A stretch of 64,000 nucleotides of DNA from NCBI GenBank assembly GCA_030737835.1, contig CM060853.1, positions 17,976,895 to 18,040,894 of the forward strand. The letters run 5' to 3'. This DNA comes from Acorus gramineus (Eukaryota; Streptophyta; Magnoliopsida; Acorales; Acoraceae). This document shows positions 1-11,162 of the stretch, in pieces. The notes below the pieces were generated by a model. The model was not told the origin of the DNA. It did no database searches and saw nothing but the letters and a program-made list of their open reading frames with translations. How positions within the stretch are numbered: the stretch's first letter is position 1; every line of letters begins with the position of its first letter. The translations under genes and the position numbers were made by a program.

Positions 1-698
1 CTTATAACAAGTTTTGATAAATTATATTTACTCTTACAAAATTATAAATTTTTTATTTTTTATTTGTATTTAATAAAAATATGGAATTTTTCCTATTCCA
101 TCAGGTCAGACAACTGAATTAGATACAAGTCCACTTGCAACTTTACATACATATATTAGTTTTTTTATATGTAAATATAGAGTTAATATAATTGGTTATT
201 TACATTAAAATTAGAACATAAATGTCAATAAACAATAAAGATGAAAAAAACAAATGGTAGAATGAAAATTATAACAAATCAAAATAGTGATTTGAAGACC
301 TACACCAAATAAATTGAAGATCCACCATTGGAGTTGATGAGTTTTCAAAACAATAAAATCTTCAAAATAAAGACTCCATTAAAGTTCAGGGGTCTTCAAA
401 AGTCTAAAATCTTCGATGGGAGTTTTTAAAATGAAGACCTCCATTGAAGATGCTCTAAAACAGGTAAACCCAAAAAGTGTCGACCGTGTCTTATTAGGGA
501 TCAATCCTTGTAATATAGAAGGTATATGGACTGGTATATAGACTAGTCACTAAGTTAGGGAAAGTGGAGACAGACAGGAATGACTGACCAAAAAAGAAAG
601 GTGATTTGACTGATTTTATGTTGGTGTGACTTTAATAGTTATTTCCATGATCACTGACACACCTTGTAATAGATAAAAAGATTCATAAGTTCCTTGAA

Positions 699-1613
699 TT
701 CACAAGAATAAAAAAAAATTCTAAAAAGAAAAAATTTAGAATATTATTGATAAAAATTGTAAACCCTAGGTTACACGTCTTCCTTTTATACTAAATAACA
801 AAAAATTAAAAAATTACTAAAAATAGTAAAAATTGAAATTAGTTGTAACTCAATCTATGGGATCCTAGATAATCATAGGAATTGATAGAGATTAATTTCG
901 ATTTGTTATGAGAAAGATATCACAAATCTAAACTTACTAAAAATAGTAAAATCGCTAATTTGAATGCCTAAATAAAAGAATTTTAAAAAACTAATAACAA
1001 CTAATCTAGAAGATCTCTTCGATATTCTTTTCCATGTAAAATTTAGTGCGATTCCGATATCATGACCCTTGATTTATAATTTATTTGGTAGACCTCTTAT
1101 AGTGGCCCCGTTTGCATTATATGTCTAGCATCAGATTCATCCTCTTCAAAAGAACTTGTCCTCGAGTTATTCTGCTCCTCAATTAATGTTTTCTTGTATT
1201 TTACTTTTGGCAAACAGAGAGACGTATTCTTGACTTCAAATTCCTTCTCAATCAAATCGATCATGTAGAAAGTTGGATGTACATCGATTTGTAGCCCAAG
1301 CTTCTTGGTAGTTGCAATGTTCTCATCATTAGCATTGTTGATGATGGCATAAAAAAAACGCTCTTCTAGATGGTGCATGGAGTCTGCAACACAAATTTCT
1401 GGAAGGGATCTTCTATCTTTGGGGTCACCATTAAGGAAAATGATTTCTCTTGTTCTCCTCCGATAACCTCTTCAAAATCAACAAAGAAAACAACATCCTC
1501 CACTTATTTGTTTGATATGTCCTCATCAACAGACACCTCTTGTGACCTTTGATTTATAATTTATTTAGTGGACCTCTTCTAGTGGTTCCATCTACATAAT
1601 ATGTCCTACATCA
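699..1613. mobile_element. Transposon-derived sequence inside SDR intron (copy A)
   Basis: The interior at about 699-985 is the reverse complement of the interior of the long-TIR element at 19290-19877, including the paired ACTAAAAATAGTAAA tracts. Two tracts at about 988-1132 and 1549-1613 match the right arm and arm tip of that element; the second ends in GTCCTACATCA. Between them lies an antisense open frame of 93 codons (1097-1378, - strand) of unknown function, with a C-terminal part similar to the arm-encoded frame at 19.3 kb. I read it as a decayed, larger member of the same element family. Confidence 0.6.
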
Positions 1614-2058
1614 GTCACAATGTTCTAAAAACAAATACTTGGCCCGGGGTCCATTCTTCTTTATATTAAAAAGTGTACTTTGAATGACACGAGATTTTAC
1701 AGTAAATGTATAAATGTATTCTTCTTATCACCATGTGAAACACGCACAAACAAGTGAAAAACAATGTTATGGGTGTGAAGGGAGATGTGACAACGCAAAT
1801 TAGAGCTTGGTTTTTAAAATTATGAAGAATGTGTTAAACCATCTGAAGTGAATAGATACCCATGTTCCCAAAAAACACAAATTTGGTGAACATAAGTTTG
1901 TCTAGCCAAAGGATACAAGAGGTGTCCAATCGTTGAACTTTTTTTGAATATTTAGAATGAGTTCAGAGTACTTAGTGACTATGGTTTTCTCTCATGGGTA
2001 GTGCAATTTGCTTGCTATTTTTATGGAATAACTCATGTGACAACATCTTTTTTCGCAG

Positions 2059-4096
2059 GTTAACAATGCAGGGATTAACGGGGTGGAATTTGATGACGAG
2101 AAGTTAGAGGCCGTCAAAGAGAGTGATAAGGTGCGCGAGTCTATATAGCAGGACATTTGGGCATGTGATGATCTTCATTTTCATTGTCTTTGGATCATAA
2201 TATGAGGCATGTGAAAGTGCATTAATTGAAGTATAAAACTATGAAATTATCTGAATTTTAAGTCTTTTAGCTCCGGTAATTGTCTATATGTAGCAAAGAA
2301 TAATGATGTGTTTGTATGGTATCAGTAGAGAGAAACTAAAATGTCTAAACAAGATTCTAAGTAAAACAGGACTTTGTTACCAAGCAGCAAGCATATGCAT
2401 CTTGTCAGTTAAGCTTTATAAAATGATAAGATGCTTCTGATTCTTAATACTGCACTGCAGATAGATGATTTAGTGAGTTTGGTTAAAGCAGAACCTTATA
2501 ACATGGCCGAAGGCTGTCTGAAGACGAATTTTTATGGCGTCAAACATGTAACTGAAGCACTCCTTTCCCTTCTTCATTTGTCTCATTCACCGAGGATTGT
2601 AAACATCTCTGCATTATATGGGCTGCTCAGTGTAAGAATCTCGCTAAGCATCTCATAGTTATTCGCCTTATGACAGTAAAGCTGAAGTAGGAATGCATGA
2701 AAATCTCCATAACTTTGGAAACATGTCTTGTCATTGAAATGATCATTGCATTTATGTGATAAGCTTGTCACACTTGATGATTTGGAGTTGCTCTGATTGC
2801 AGTTTATGTGACATAAAACAAAGGTATATGAACACTGTACTAACACAAGATATACACACACACATATGATTGTCTATATATGCATTAACACATATAATTC
2901 TGCCAAGGTCCCTATTTCAGATCTGTATGCCTTCCTTCTAGTTTCATTCTATTGCATGCTCTTTTCAAGAAGACAATTAGTTTGATAAATGTTTTGATTT
3001 TTTTTTGTGGTTAGAAAATGTTTTAATACTATCTTTAAAAAAAAATGTTTCGATACTATATCCATTATAAATGTGTTGTTTTTACATGCTCATTGAGACA
3101 GCATAATCCAAGACTCAGCTGTGATTAGAGCCTACTTGAGACTAAATAGGCATTCACATTAATTGAAAGGAAAGAATCTGCATTATTATGTCAGTGATGC
3201 CCAAATCTGCATTATTATGACAGCATAGACCAAGACTCAGCTGTGATTAGAGCCTACTTGAGACTAATATGCATTCAACCTTAATTGAAAGGAAAGAATC
3301 TGCATTATTATGTCAGTGATGCCTAAATCTAACATTTCCAGCCGCTCAACCAAGTGTTTGATCATTGACTGCGGATTTTAGAGATGTCGGTATAAGTTCT
3401 CCATAGAGTGGTAATCACATGGAATACATTCCTTCATATTTTCGAGTATTGCCATTTTTGTTTTTCTATAATTACAAGCCCTTAATGTGTTTTATCATAT
3501 ATTTTACATGCCATGAAATCTCACCATCTCTCAACCAAACAAATTCCACTTGCTAATAGTTTTTCAGTGAGTCTTACTCTATAAGCAGGAGTGAGACTCG
3601 AACTCAGGACCTTTTAGTGAAGAGGGGGTATATCAGCTAAGCTTCCATGAGGTGGTTTGTTTATAAAAATTTCTTCGGTCGATAATGTGATTTTATTCTC
3701 CATTTGTGTTTGTTTCAGTTCATCCCAAATGAAAGAATCAGACAAAAACTAGACGACACCGATAGCCTAACAGAGGACGATCTTGATGAGGTAACACGGA
3801 GCTTCCTGAGTGATTTTAAGGGGGGTCTCTTGGAAACAAATGGCTGGCCTACAAGTCCATCTGCATATAAGATTTCCAAAGCAGTTCTGAATGCCTACAC
3901 AAGGATCCTGGCAAAGAAGCAGCCAAAGGTTATCATGAATTGTGTGCACCCCGGTTTTGTCAAAACAGACATGACACTTAATCTTGGAGTGTTCACCCCT
4001 GAAGAAGGCGCTAGAGGCCCCATGAAGCTGGCTTTGTTGCCCAATGACAGCCCTTCGGGCCTCTTCTTCAACCAAACAGAATTGTCAACCTTCTAA
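2059..4096 (+). CDS. Short-chain dehydrogenase/reductase, copy 1 (5' part outside window; catalytic Ser changed to Ala)
   Basis: These are the last three coding exons of a classical SDR of the plant (+)-neomenthol dehydrogenase / salutaridine reductase / carbonyl reductase type, an NADPH-dependent carbonyl reductase family. Exons: 2059-2130, 2461-2631, 3719-4096 (stop TAA), with GT-AG borders and matching phases. Visible motifs are NNAG, the structural/active Asn in KTNFYG, and YKISK (YxxxK). The N-terminal Rossmann exon with TGxxxGIG must lie upstream of position 1. The catalytic serine is altered: the NISS motif of the sister copy reads NISA here (GCA at 2611-2613). In carbonyl reductase 1 and related SDRs the second serine of this motif is the catalytic one, so activity is probably weakened or lost (inference). 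Compared with copy 2 there are 7 replaced codons against 2 silent ones. No frameshift or stop is seen in the visible part. Confidence 0.85.
3097..3338 (+). repeat. Two-unit tandem repeat in last SDR intron (copy A)
   Basis: Two units of about 120 bp, each starting GACAGCATA and carrying ACTCAGCTGTGATTAGAG, begin at 3097 and 3219. The matching repeat in copy B starts at 8842 and 8935 with a first unit of only about 93 bp, so copy B has lost about 29 bp at the unit junction. Confidence 0.85.
3548..3660 (-). mobile_element. SINE-like (tRNA-derived) remnant in SDR intron
   Basis: On the - strand an A-box-like segment (AGCTTAGCTGATATAC) is followed by a B-box-like GAGTTCGAGTCTC, the arrangement of a tRNA-derived SINE head. 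The same remnant is present at about 9264-9375 in the duplicated copy. No clear tail or target-site duplication was found, so this is tentative. Confidence 0.35.
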
Positions 4097-4184
4097 GTGA
4101 AGATATTTGGATGTGTAGCAAAAAATAATTGTTGATGACAGTCGGATATTACTAGTATATACTTGTACTGTTATCGCATTTATG

Positions 4185-4190
4185 AATAAA
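4185..4190 (+). terminator. Poly(A) signal of SDR copy 1
   Basis: A perfect AATAAA lies 89 bp after the stop codon; the equivalent signal in copy 2 is at 9901-9906. Confidence 0.6.
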
Positions 4191-4772
4191 ATTGTACTTT
4201 CATTGGTCATTATGATGCTTATGTTTTCTGACAAAATGTTTTATATAGTGAAATCTGTAGGCTGTTGGATAATTTATATTTACAGGCTGTCTGGTATCTG
4301 TGACTTCCTTCACTAACATGTTACATGCATTTGGTTTCTTGATTTCTGGAAATGACAATCATCACAGTGAAATGGCTAGGAGAATTGACCATGATAGTTG
4401 CAGTTGGTGTTAATGATACAACCAAGAATATAAATTTAAGTAAACATGATATTTTTTGCACTTTGAATTACATAATGTTTACGTAGATTTGGTTTTTTCA
4501 TAATTGAATACATATTAATATAATATAGAATATACTGTGTTAAGTGATTTCATGTAGTACTGTGACATTTGTAGATGTGACCGTGAAAAAGATGATTTTT
4601 GTTTCGAATATTGCAAACAATTAGTTTTATTATGTTGGATGAGGACTTAAATTCTTACCCTCCTACAGTGGAAAATTTGGCCGAGAAAAAAATTACATAT
4701 TTAATTCGTGAAAATACCGACGTATTTCCTTTGAAAGCGCCATTAATGTTGTTTTAAAACTCTCTCTCCGTC

Positions 4773-4816
4773 AGCCGCCACGTGTCACCCTCCTCTCTCC
4801 CTCTCTCTAAATAGTC
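4773..4816 (+). promoter_or_regulatory. Putative SDR copy 2 promoter: GCC-box fused to G-box/ABRE, then TATA-like site
   Basis: AGCCGCC (4773-4779, the core bound by ERF factors) overlaps by one base a palindromic CACGTG (4779-4784) in the context CCACGTGTC, a classical ABRE/G-box. A weak TATA-like CTAAATAG follows at about 4808-4815, and the proposed start codon is at 4937. The spacing suits a core promoter with ethylene/jasmonate and ABA-type inputs. The function is inferred from motif only. Confidence 0.45.
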
Positions 4817-4936
4817 GAAGGTTTACACCTCACAAAAAAAATCATGTCTTGTTAACAGTGTCCTCTGTTACTTGTTTTAGAGCGCGGCGCGCACACACAC
4901 ACAAACAGGTCAAAGCAAACCATATCCAATCTAACC

Positions 4937-7900
4937 ATGAAAAGGTCTCCCTCTCTCTTCTCTTCCTCTTCTACTACATGAACAGCTTCCATAACGAAAC
5001 TTGTGAAACTCTTCTCACAAATGCACTCTTTTTGTTTTGGGGTTTCAGGGTTGCAGTTGTCACAGGTGGGAACAAGGGAATTGGTTTTGAGATATGCAGG
5101 CAACTTGCCTCAAATGGGTTGGAAGTTATACTGACAGCAAGAGATGAGAAGAGGGGGCTTGATGCTGTTGATAGTCTCAAAGGGTCTGGGCTTGTTGGTG
5201 TTGGTTTTCATCAGCTTGATGTCACTGACCCTGTCTCTGTTGCTTCTTTGGCCAACTTCATTGAGTCCCACTTTGGAAAGCTTGATATACTGGTGAGATT
5301 CCATTCATCCATCATATTAGCATAACAAACTTTTTCTTTGAACTATTGGCATCTTTATATAGAATATAAAGTCAATAAACTTTTGGGAAAGTTGAATGCA
5401 TGCTTTTTTGTAATTTCTTAATCTAATATATATAGATACAAGAAGAAGAGAAGCACATACCCTAGTCGGGGATCCCAAAAATAAAACCCTTAGAAAGAGA
5501 GAGAACCCGAAGAAAGCCACCACCCCCAAAACACTGGCTCGGATAAAATGTCGATTTTACCCACCAGGAAAAACCAAACAGATATAAGCATAGAAACGTG
5601 TTATTTAAACGAAAGGCTAAGAGCAACTCCAATCGGACGCCAAAATGAAGATCTTCAATTTCAAAATGAGCACTATATTTGGAGACCCAGTATCTGAGTC
5701 TCCATATGTCACATCAATGTAGAATAATACTATAAATAACATTATTAACTTATAACAAGTTTTGATAAATTATATTTACTCTTACAAAATTATAAATTTT
5801 TTATTTTTTATTTGTATTTAATAAAAATATGGAATTTTTCCTATTCCATCAGGTCAGACAACTAAATTAGATGCAAGTCCACTTGCAACTTTACATACAT
5901 ATATTAGTTTTTTTATATGTAAATATAGAGTTAATATAATTGGTTATTTACATTAAAATTAGGACATAAATGTCAATAAACAATAAAGATGAAAAAAAAA
6001 TGGTAGAATGAAAATTATAACAAATCAAAATAGTGATTTGAAAACCTACACCAAATAAATTGAAGATTCATCATTAGAGTTAACGTGTCTTCAAGACAGC
6101 AAAATCTTCAAAATAAAGACCCTATTAGAGTTCATGGGTCTTCAAAAGTCTAAAATCTTCAATGAAAGTCTTCAAAATGAAGACCCCCATTGGAGATGCT
6201 CTAAAACAGGTAAACCCAAAAAGTGTCGACCCTGTCTTATTAGGGATCAATCCTTGTAATATAGAAGGTATATGGACTGGTATATAGACTAGTCACTAGG
6301 TTAGGGAAAGTGGAGACAGACAGGAATGACTGACCAAAAAAGAAAAGTGATTTGACTGATTTTATGTTGGTGTGACTTTAATAGTTCTTTCCATGATCAC
6401 TGACACACCTTGTAATAGATAAAAAGATTCATAAGTTCCTTGAATTCACAAGAATAAAAAAAAATTCTAAAAAGAAAAAATTTAGAATATTATTGATAAA
6501 AACTGTAAACCCTAGATTACACGTCTTTCTTTTATACTAAATAACAAAAAATTAAAAAATTATTAAAAATAGTGAAAATTGAAATTAGTTGTAACTCAAT
6601 CTATGAGATCCTAGATAATCATAAGAATTGATAGAGATTAATTTCGATTTGTTATGAGAAAGATATCACAAATCTAAACTTACTAAAAATAGTAAAATCG
6701 CTAATTTGAATGCCTAAATAAAAGAATTTTAAAAAACTAATAACAACTAATCTAGAAGATCTATTCGATATTCTTTTCTATGTAAAATTTAGTGCGATTC
6801 CGATATCATAACCCTTGATTTATAATTTATTTGGTAGACCTCTTATAGTGGTCCTGTTTGCATTATATGTCTAGCATCATATTCATCCTCTTCAAAACAT
6901 TCGTCCTCGAGTTATTCTGCTCCTCAATTAATGTTTTCTTGTATTTTACTTTTGGCAAACAGAGAGACGTATTCTTGACTTCAAATTCCTTCTCAATCAA
7001 ATCGATCACGTAGAAAGTTGGATGTACATTGATTTGTAGCAAAAGCTTCTTGGTAGTTGCAATGTTCTCATCATTAGCATTGTTGATGATGGCATAAAAA
7101 AAACGCTCTTCTAGATGGTGCATGGAGTCTGCAACACAAATTTCTGGAAGGGATCTTCTATCTTTGGGGTCACCATTAAGGAAAATGATTTCTCTTGTTC
7201 TCCTCCGATAACCTCTTCAAAATCAACAAAGAAAACAACATCCTCCACTTATTTGTTTGATATGTCCTCATCAACAGACACCTCTTGTGACCTTTGATTT
7301 ATAATTTATTTAGTGGACCTCTTCTAGTGGTTCCATCTACATAATATGTCCTACATCAGTCACAATGTTCTAAAAACAAATACTTGGCCCGGGGTCCATT
7401 CTTCTTTATATTAAAAAGTGTACTTTGAATGACACGAGATTTTACAGTAAATGTATAAATGTATTCTTCTTATCACCATGTGAAACACGCACAAAAAAGT
7501 GAAAAACAATGTTATTGGTGTGAAGGGAGATGTGACAACGCAAATTAGAGCTTGGTTTTTAAAATTATGAAGAATGTGTTAAACCATCTGAAGTGAATAG
7601 ATACGCATGTTCCGAAAAAACACAAATTTGGTGAACATAAGTTTGTCTAGCCAAAGGATGCAAGAGGTGTCCAATCATTGAACTTTTTTTGAATATTTAG
7701 AATGAGTTCAGAGTACTTAGGGACTATGGTTTTCTCTCATGGGTAGTGCAATTTGCTTGCTATTTTTATGGAATAACTCATGTGACAACATCTTTTTTCG
7801 CAGGTTAACAACGCAGGGATTAACGGGGTGGAATTTGATGACGAGAAGTTAGAGGCCGTCAAAGAGACTGATAAGGTGCGCGAGTCTATATAGCAGGACA

Positions 7901-9812
7901 TTTGGGCATGTGATGATCTTCATTTTCATTGTCTTTGGATCATAATATGAGGCATGTGAAAGTGCATTAATTGAAGTATAAAACTATGAAATTATCTGAA
8001 TTTTAAGTCTTTTAGCTCCGGTAATTGTCTATATGTAGCAAAGAATAATGATGTGTTTGTATGGTATCAGTAGAGAGAAACTAAAATGTCTAAACAAGAT
8101 TCTAAGTAAAACAGGACTTTGTTACCAAGCAGCAAGCATATGCATCTTGTCAGTTAAGCTTTATAAAATGATAAGATGCTTCTGATTCTTAATACTGCAC
8201 TGCAGATAGATGATTTACGGAGTTTGGTTAAAGCAGAACCTTATAACATGGCCGAAGACTGTCTGAAGACGAATTTTTATGGCGTCAAACATGTAACTGA
8301 AGCACTCCTTTCCCTTCTTCATTTGTCTGATTCACCGAGGATTGTAAACATCTCTTCGTTATATGGGCTGCTCAGTGTAAGAATCTCGCTAAGCATCTCA
8401 TAGTTATTCGCCTTATGACAGTAAAGCTGAAGTAGGGATGCATGAAAATCTCCATAACTTTGGAAACATGTCTTGTCATTGAAATGATCATTGCATTTAT
8501 GTGATAAGCTTGTCACACTTGATGATTTGGAGTTGCTCTGATTGCAGTTTATGTGACATAAAACAAAGGTATATGAACACTGTACTAACACAAGATATAC
8601 ACACACACATATGATTGTCTATATATGCATTAACACATATAATTCTGCCAAGGTCCCTATTTCAGATCTGTATGCCTTCCTTCTAGTTTCATTCTATTGC
8701 ATGCTCTTTTCAAGAAGACAGTTAGTTTGATAAATGTTTTGATTTTTTTTTGTGGTTAGAAAATGTTTTAATACTATCTTTAAAAAAAATTGTTTCAATA
8801 CTATATCCATTATAAATGTGTTGTTTTTACATGCTCATTGAGACAGCATAATCCAAGACTCAGCTGTGATTAGAGCCTACTTGAGACTAAATAGGCATTC
8901 ACATTAATTGAAAGGAAAGAATCTGCATTATTATGACAGCATAGACCAAGACTCAGCTGTGATTAGAGCCTACTTGAGACTTATATGCATTCAACCTCAA
9001 TTGAAAGGAAAGAATCTGCATTATTATGTCAGTGATGCCTAAATCTAACATTTCCAGCCGCTCAACCAAGTGTTTGATCATTGACTGCGCATTTTAGAGA
9101 TGTCGGTATAAGTTCTCCATAGAGTGGTAATCACGTGGAATACATTCCTTCATATTTTCGAGTATTGCCATTTTTGTTTTTCTATAATTACAAGCCCTTA
9201 ATGTGTTTTATCATATATTTTACATGCCATGAAATCTCACCATCTCTCAACCAAACAAATTCCACTTGCTAATAGTTTTTCAGTGAGTCTTACTCTATAA
9301 GTAGGAGTGAGACTCGAACTCAGGACCTCTCAATGAAGAGGGGGTATATCAGCTAAGCTTCCATGAGGTGGTTTGTTTATAAAAATTTCTTCGGTCGATA
9401 ATGTGATTTTATTCTCCATTTGTGTTTGTTTCAGTTCATCCCAAACGAAAGAATCAGACAAAAACTAGACGACACCGATAGCCTAACAGAGGACGATCTT
9501 GATGAGGTAACACAGAGCTTCCTGAGTGATTTTAAGGGGGGTCTCTTGGAAACAAATGGCTGGCCTACAAGTCCATCTGCATATAAGATTTCCAAAGCAG
9601 TTCTGAATGCCTACACAAGGATCCTGGCAAAGAAGCAGCCAAAGGTTATCATGAATTGTGTGCACCCCGGTTTTGTCAAAACAGACATGACACTTAATCT
9701 TGGAGTGTTCACCCCTGAAGAAGGCGCTAGAGGCCCCATGAAGCTGGCTTTGTTGCCCAATGACAGCCCTTCGGGCCTCTTCTTCGACCAAACAGAATTG
9801 TCAACCTTCTAA
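4937..9812 (+). CDS. Short-chain dehydrogenase/reductase, copy 2 (complete)
   Basis: Complete classical SDR, about 290 residues, of the plant menthol/neomenthol dehydrogenase, salutaridine reductase and carbonyl reductase type (NADPH-dependent ketone/aldehyde reduction; substrate not predictable). Exons: 4937-4944, 5049-5292, 7804-7875, 8206-8376, 9435-9812 (TAA). Residue landmarks: cofactor motif TGGNKGIG at 8-15, NNAG 86-89, active Asn 131, catalytic Ser 159, Tyr 215 and Lys 219 (YKISK). The first exon is inferred: ATGAAAAG followed by a 104-bp intron joins to give [10 protein letters not shown], the usual length for the family. If that intron is not used, the next in-frame ATG is 4978, adding a 24-residue N-terminus absent from the family. 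The 2.5-kb intron after 5292 contains transposon sequence. All four catalytic residues are intact, unlike copy 1. Poly(A) signal at 9901-9906. Confidence 0.88.
6440..7358. mobile_element. Transposon-derived sequence inside SDR intron (copy B)
   Basis: Duplicate of the 699-1613 insertion, carried along by the tandem duplication. Its antisense frame (6863-7123) is shortened at the end by a small indel, which argues that the frame is not under selection. It sits in the 2.5 kb intron of SDR copy 2. Confidence 0.6.
8842..9045 (+). repeat. Two-unit tandem repeat in last SDR intron (copy B)
   Basis: Counterpart of 3097-3338. The first unit is shortened to about 93 bp, consistent with slippage or unequal exchange between the two units after the gene duplication. 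Confidence 0.85.
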
Positions 9813-9900
9813 GTGAAGATATTTGGATGTGTAGCAAAAAATAATTGTTGATGACAATCGGATATTACTAGTATGTATTGGTACTGTTATCTTATTTATG

Positions 9901-9906
9901 AATAAA
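9901..9906 (+). terminator. Poly(A) signal of SDR copy 2
   Basis: AATAAA 88 bp downstream of the stop codon, in the same context as in copy 1. Confidence 0.6.
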
Positions 9907-10185
9907 ATTGTATTTTCATTGGTCATTATGATGCTTATGTTTTCTGACAAAATGTTTTATATAGTGAAATCTGTAGGCTGTTGGATAGTTTATATTTACA
10001 GGCTGTCTGGTATCTGTTACACCTATATCTGTGAGACTGTGACTTCAGTAACATGTTACATGCATTTGGTTTCTTGATTTCTGGAAATGACAATCATCAC
10101 AGTGAAATGGCTAGGAGAATTGACCATGGTAGTTACAGTTGGTGTTGATGATACAACCAAGAATATAAATGTCAGTATACATGAC

Positions 10186-11162
10186 TTTGCTTATGGAGCC
10201 AATGTTTGAATGCATGGACAGCTGATCTTACCTGTTTAAAAATATATGATATGGAACTTGTGAAGGGAACAAATTTGCAACGATCATCACATTTATGAAT
10301 TTGAATGCACTGTTGGTCATGCAGGTCTGTTATGATTACAACATTCATTCTACAACATAATGATATGAGCAAGTGTATGATATTCTAACGTACTCTGTAA
10401 TTTTCATCTTCTCACTAGGATTGTTTGGCGTAACTGCCTAAGTTTTGTGTCGCTTCATTTCTACATTAACCAGCCCTGAGGACAACACAGCAATCTGGAG
10501 ATGCCTGATCAAGTGATCGTAAATTATAGCTACTCTTTTTGTGGCCAACCATTCCATTTTTAATTGATTACCGGAAGAAAAAAAATTCTGTATCCTCATT
10601 TTAAAATGTCATACTGAGAGTTCTGATTGGAGTCAGAATTTAAATTTCATTATTCATTATCAGTCTTCCATTTTACTTGGCAGTGTGGATGCTTTTGTTA
10701 TGAATAAAAGAAATGAAAAGTTCAAATCTAAGAGGCCTGGCATTCTATGCTCACAAAATCAATTTGAAAATTGAATCAAATATACATATTATTTTTCATT
10801 TTGATGATCCATAAATTAGTTTCAAGTTATAAAAGATATTTGGGTGAAAAACAATTCAAGTAAAATGGCTCCAGTTGAGCTGACACTGAACCATCTGATC
10901 ACTCATGAAACATCCTCTATCAATCTCCAGTTGGAACTTTAATGCAGATATCAGTTTACACTTTCAGTCTCAACAAGCTGCTAAAATTCATCAAAAGATG
11001 AGGGGGAAAAAAATCTCTTCATAGGTAAGACTAATATTCAAATGTACCTTCACAAGACTACAAGGTTTAGAATAAGCTCCCTAGCAACCACAAAAAGATT
11101 GTAATCTTTGAAGCATTCTACAAAACATACAAAAAAATGATACAATTGAATAGAAACTGTAA
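10186..11162. other. Intergenic spacer between convergent SDR and SF1-like genes
   Basis: AT-rich sequence after the end of the tandem duplication. It should contain the 3' untranslated region of the SF1-like gene at its right side. I see no coding exon, tRNA or clear repeat here. Confidence 0.5.

Larger units (their letters stand above)
1..4450 (+). repeat. Tandem segmental duplication, copy A
   Basis: This segment aligns almost base for base with 5749-10185: position 1 matches 5749 and the SDR stop codon at 4094-4096 matches 9810-9812. Homology fades at about 4450, after the shared 3' flank. The left end lies outside the window, so the missing first exon and promoter of SDR copy 1 are expected upstream. 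Introns and flanks are nearly as similar as exons, which indicates a recent duplication. Differences are mostly single bases and small indels, such as about 29 bp in the last intron. Confidence 0.95.
5749..10185 (+). repeat. Tandem segmental duplication, copy B
   Basis: Direct-repeat partner of 1-4450. It starts inside the large second intron of SDR copy 2 and runs through the SDR 3' end and flank. The sequence at 4451-5748 (promoter and first exons of SDR copy 2) has no partner inside the window; its partner would lie left of position 1 if the whole gene was duplicated. Confidence 0.95.
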
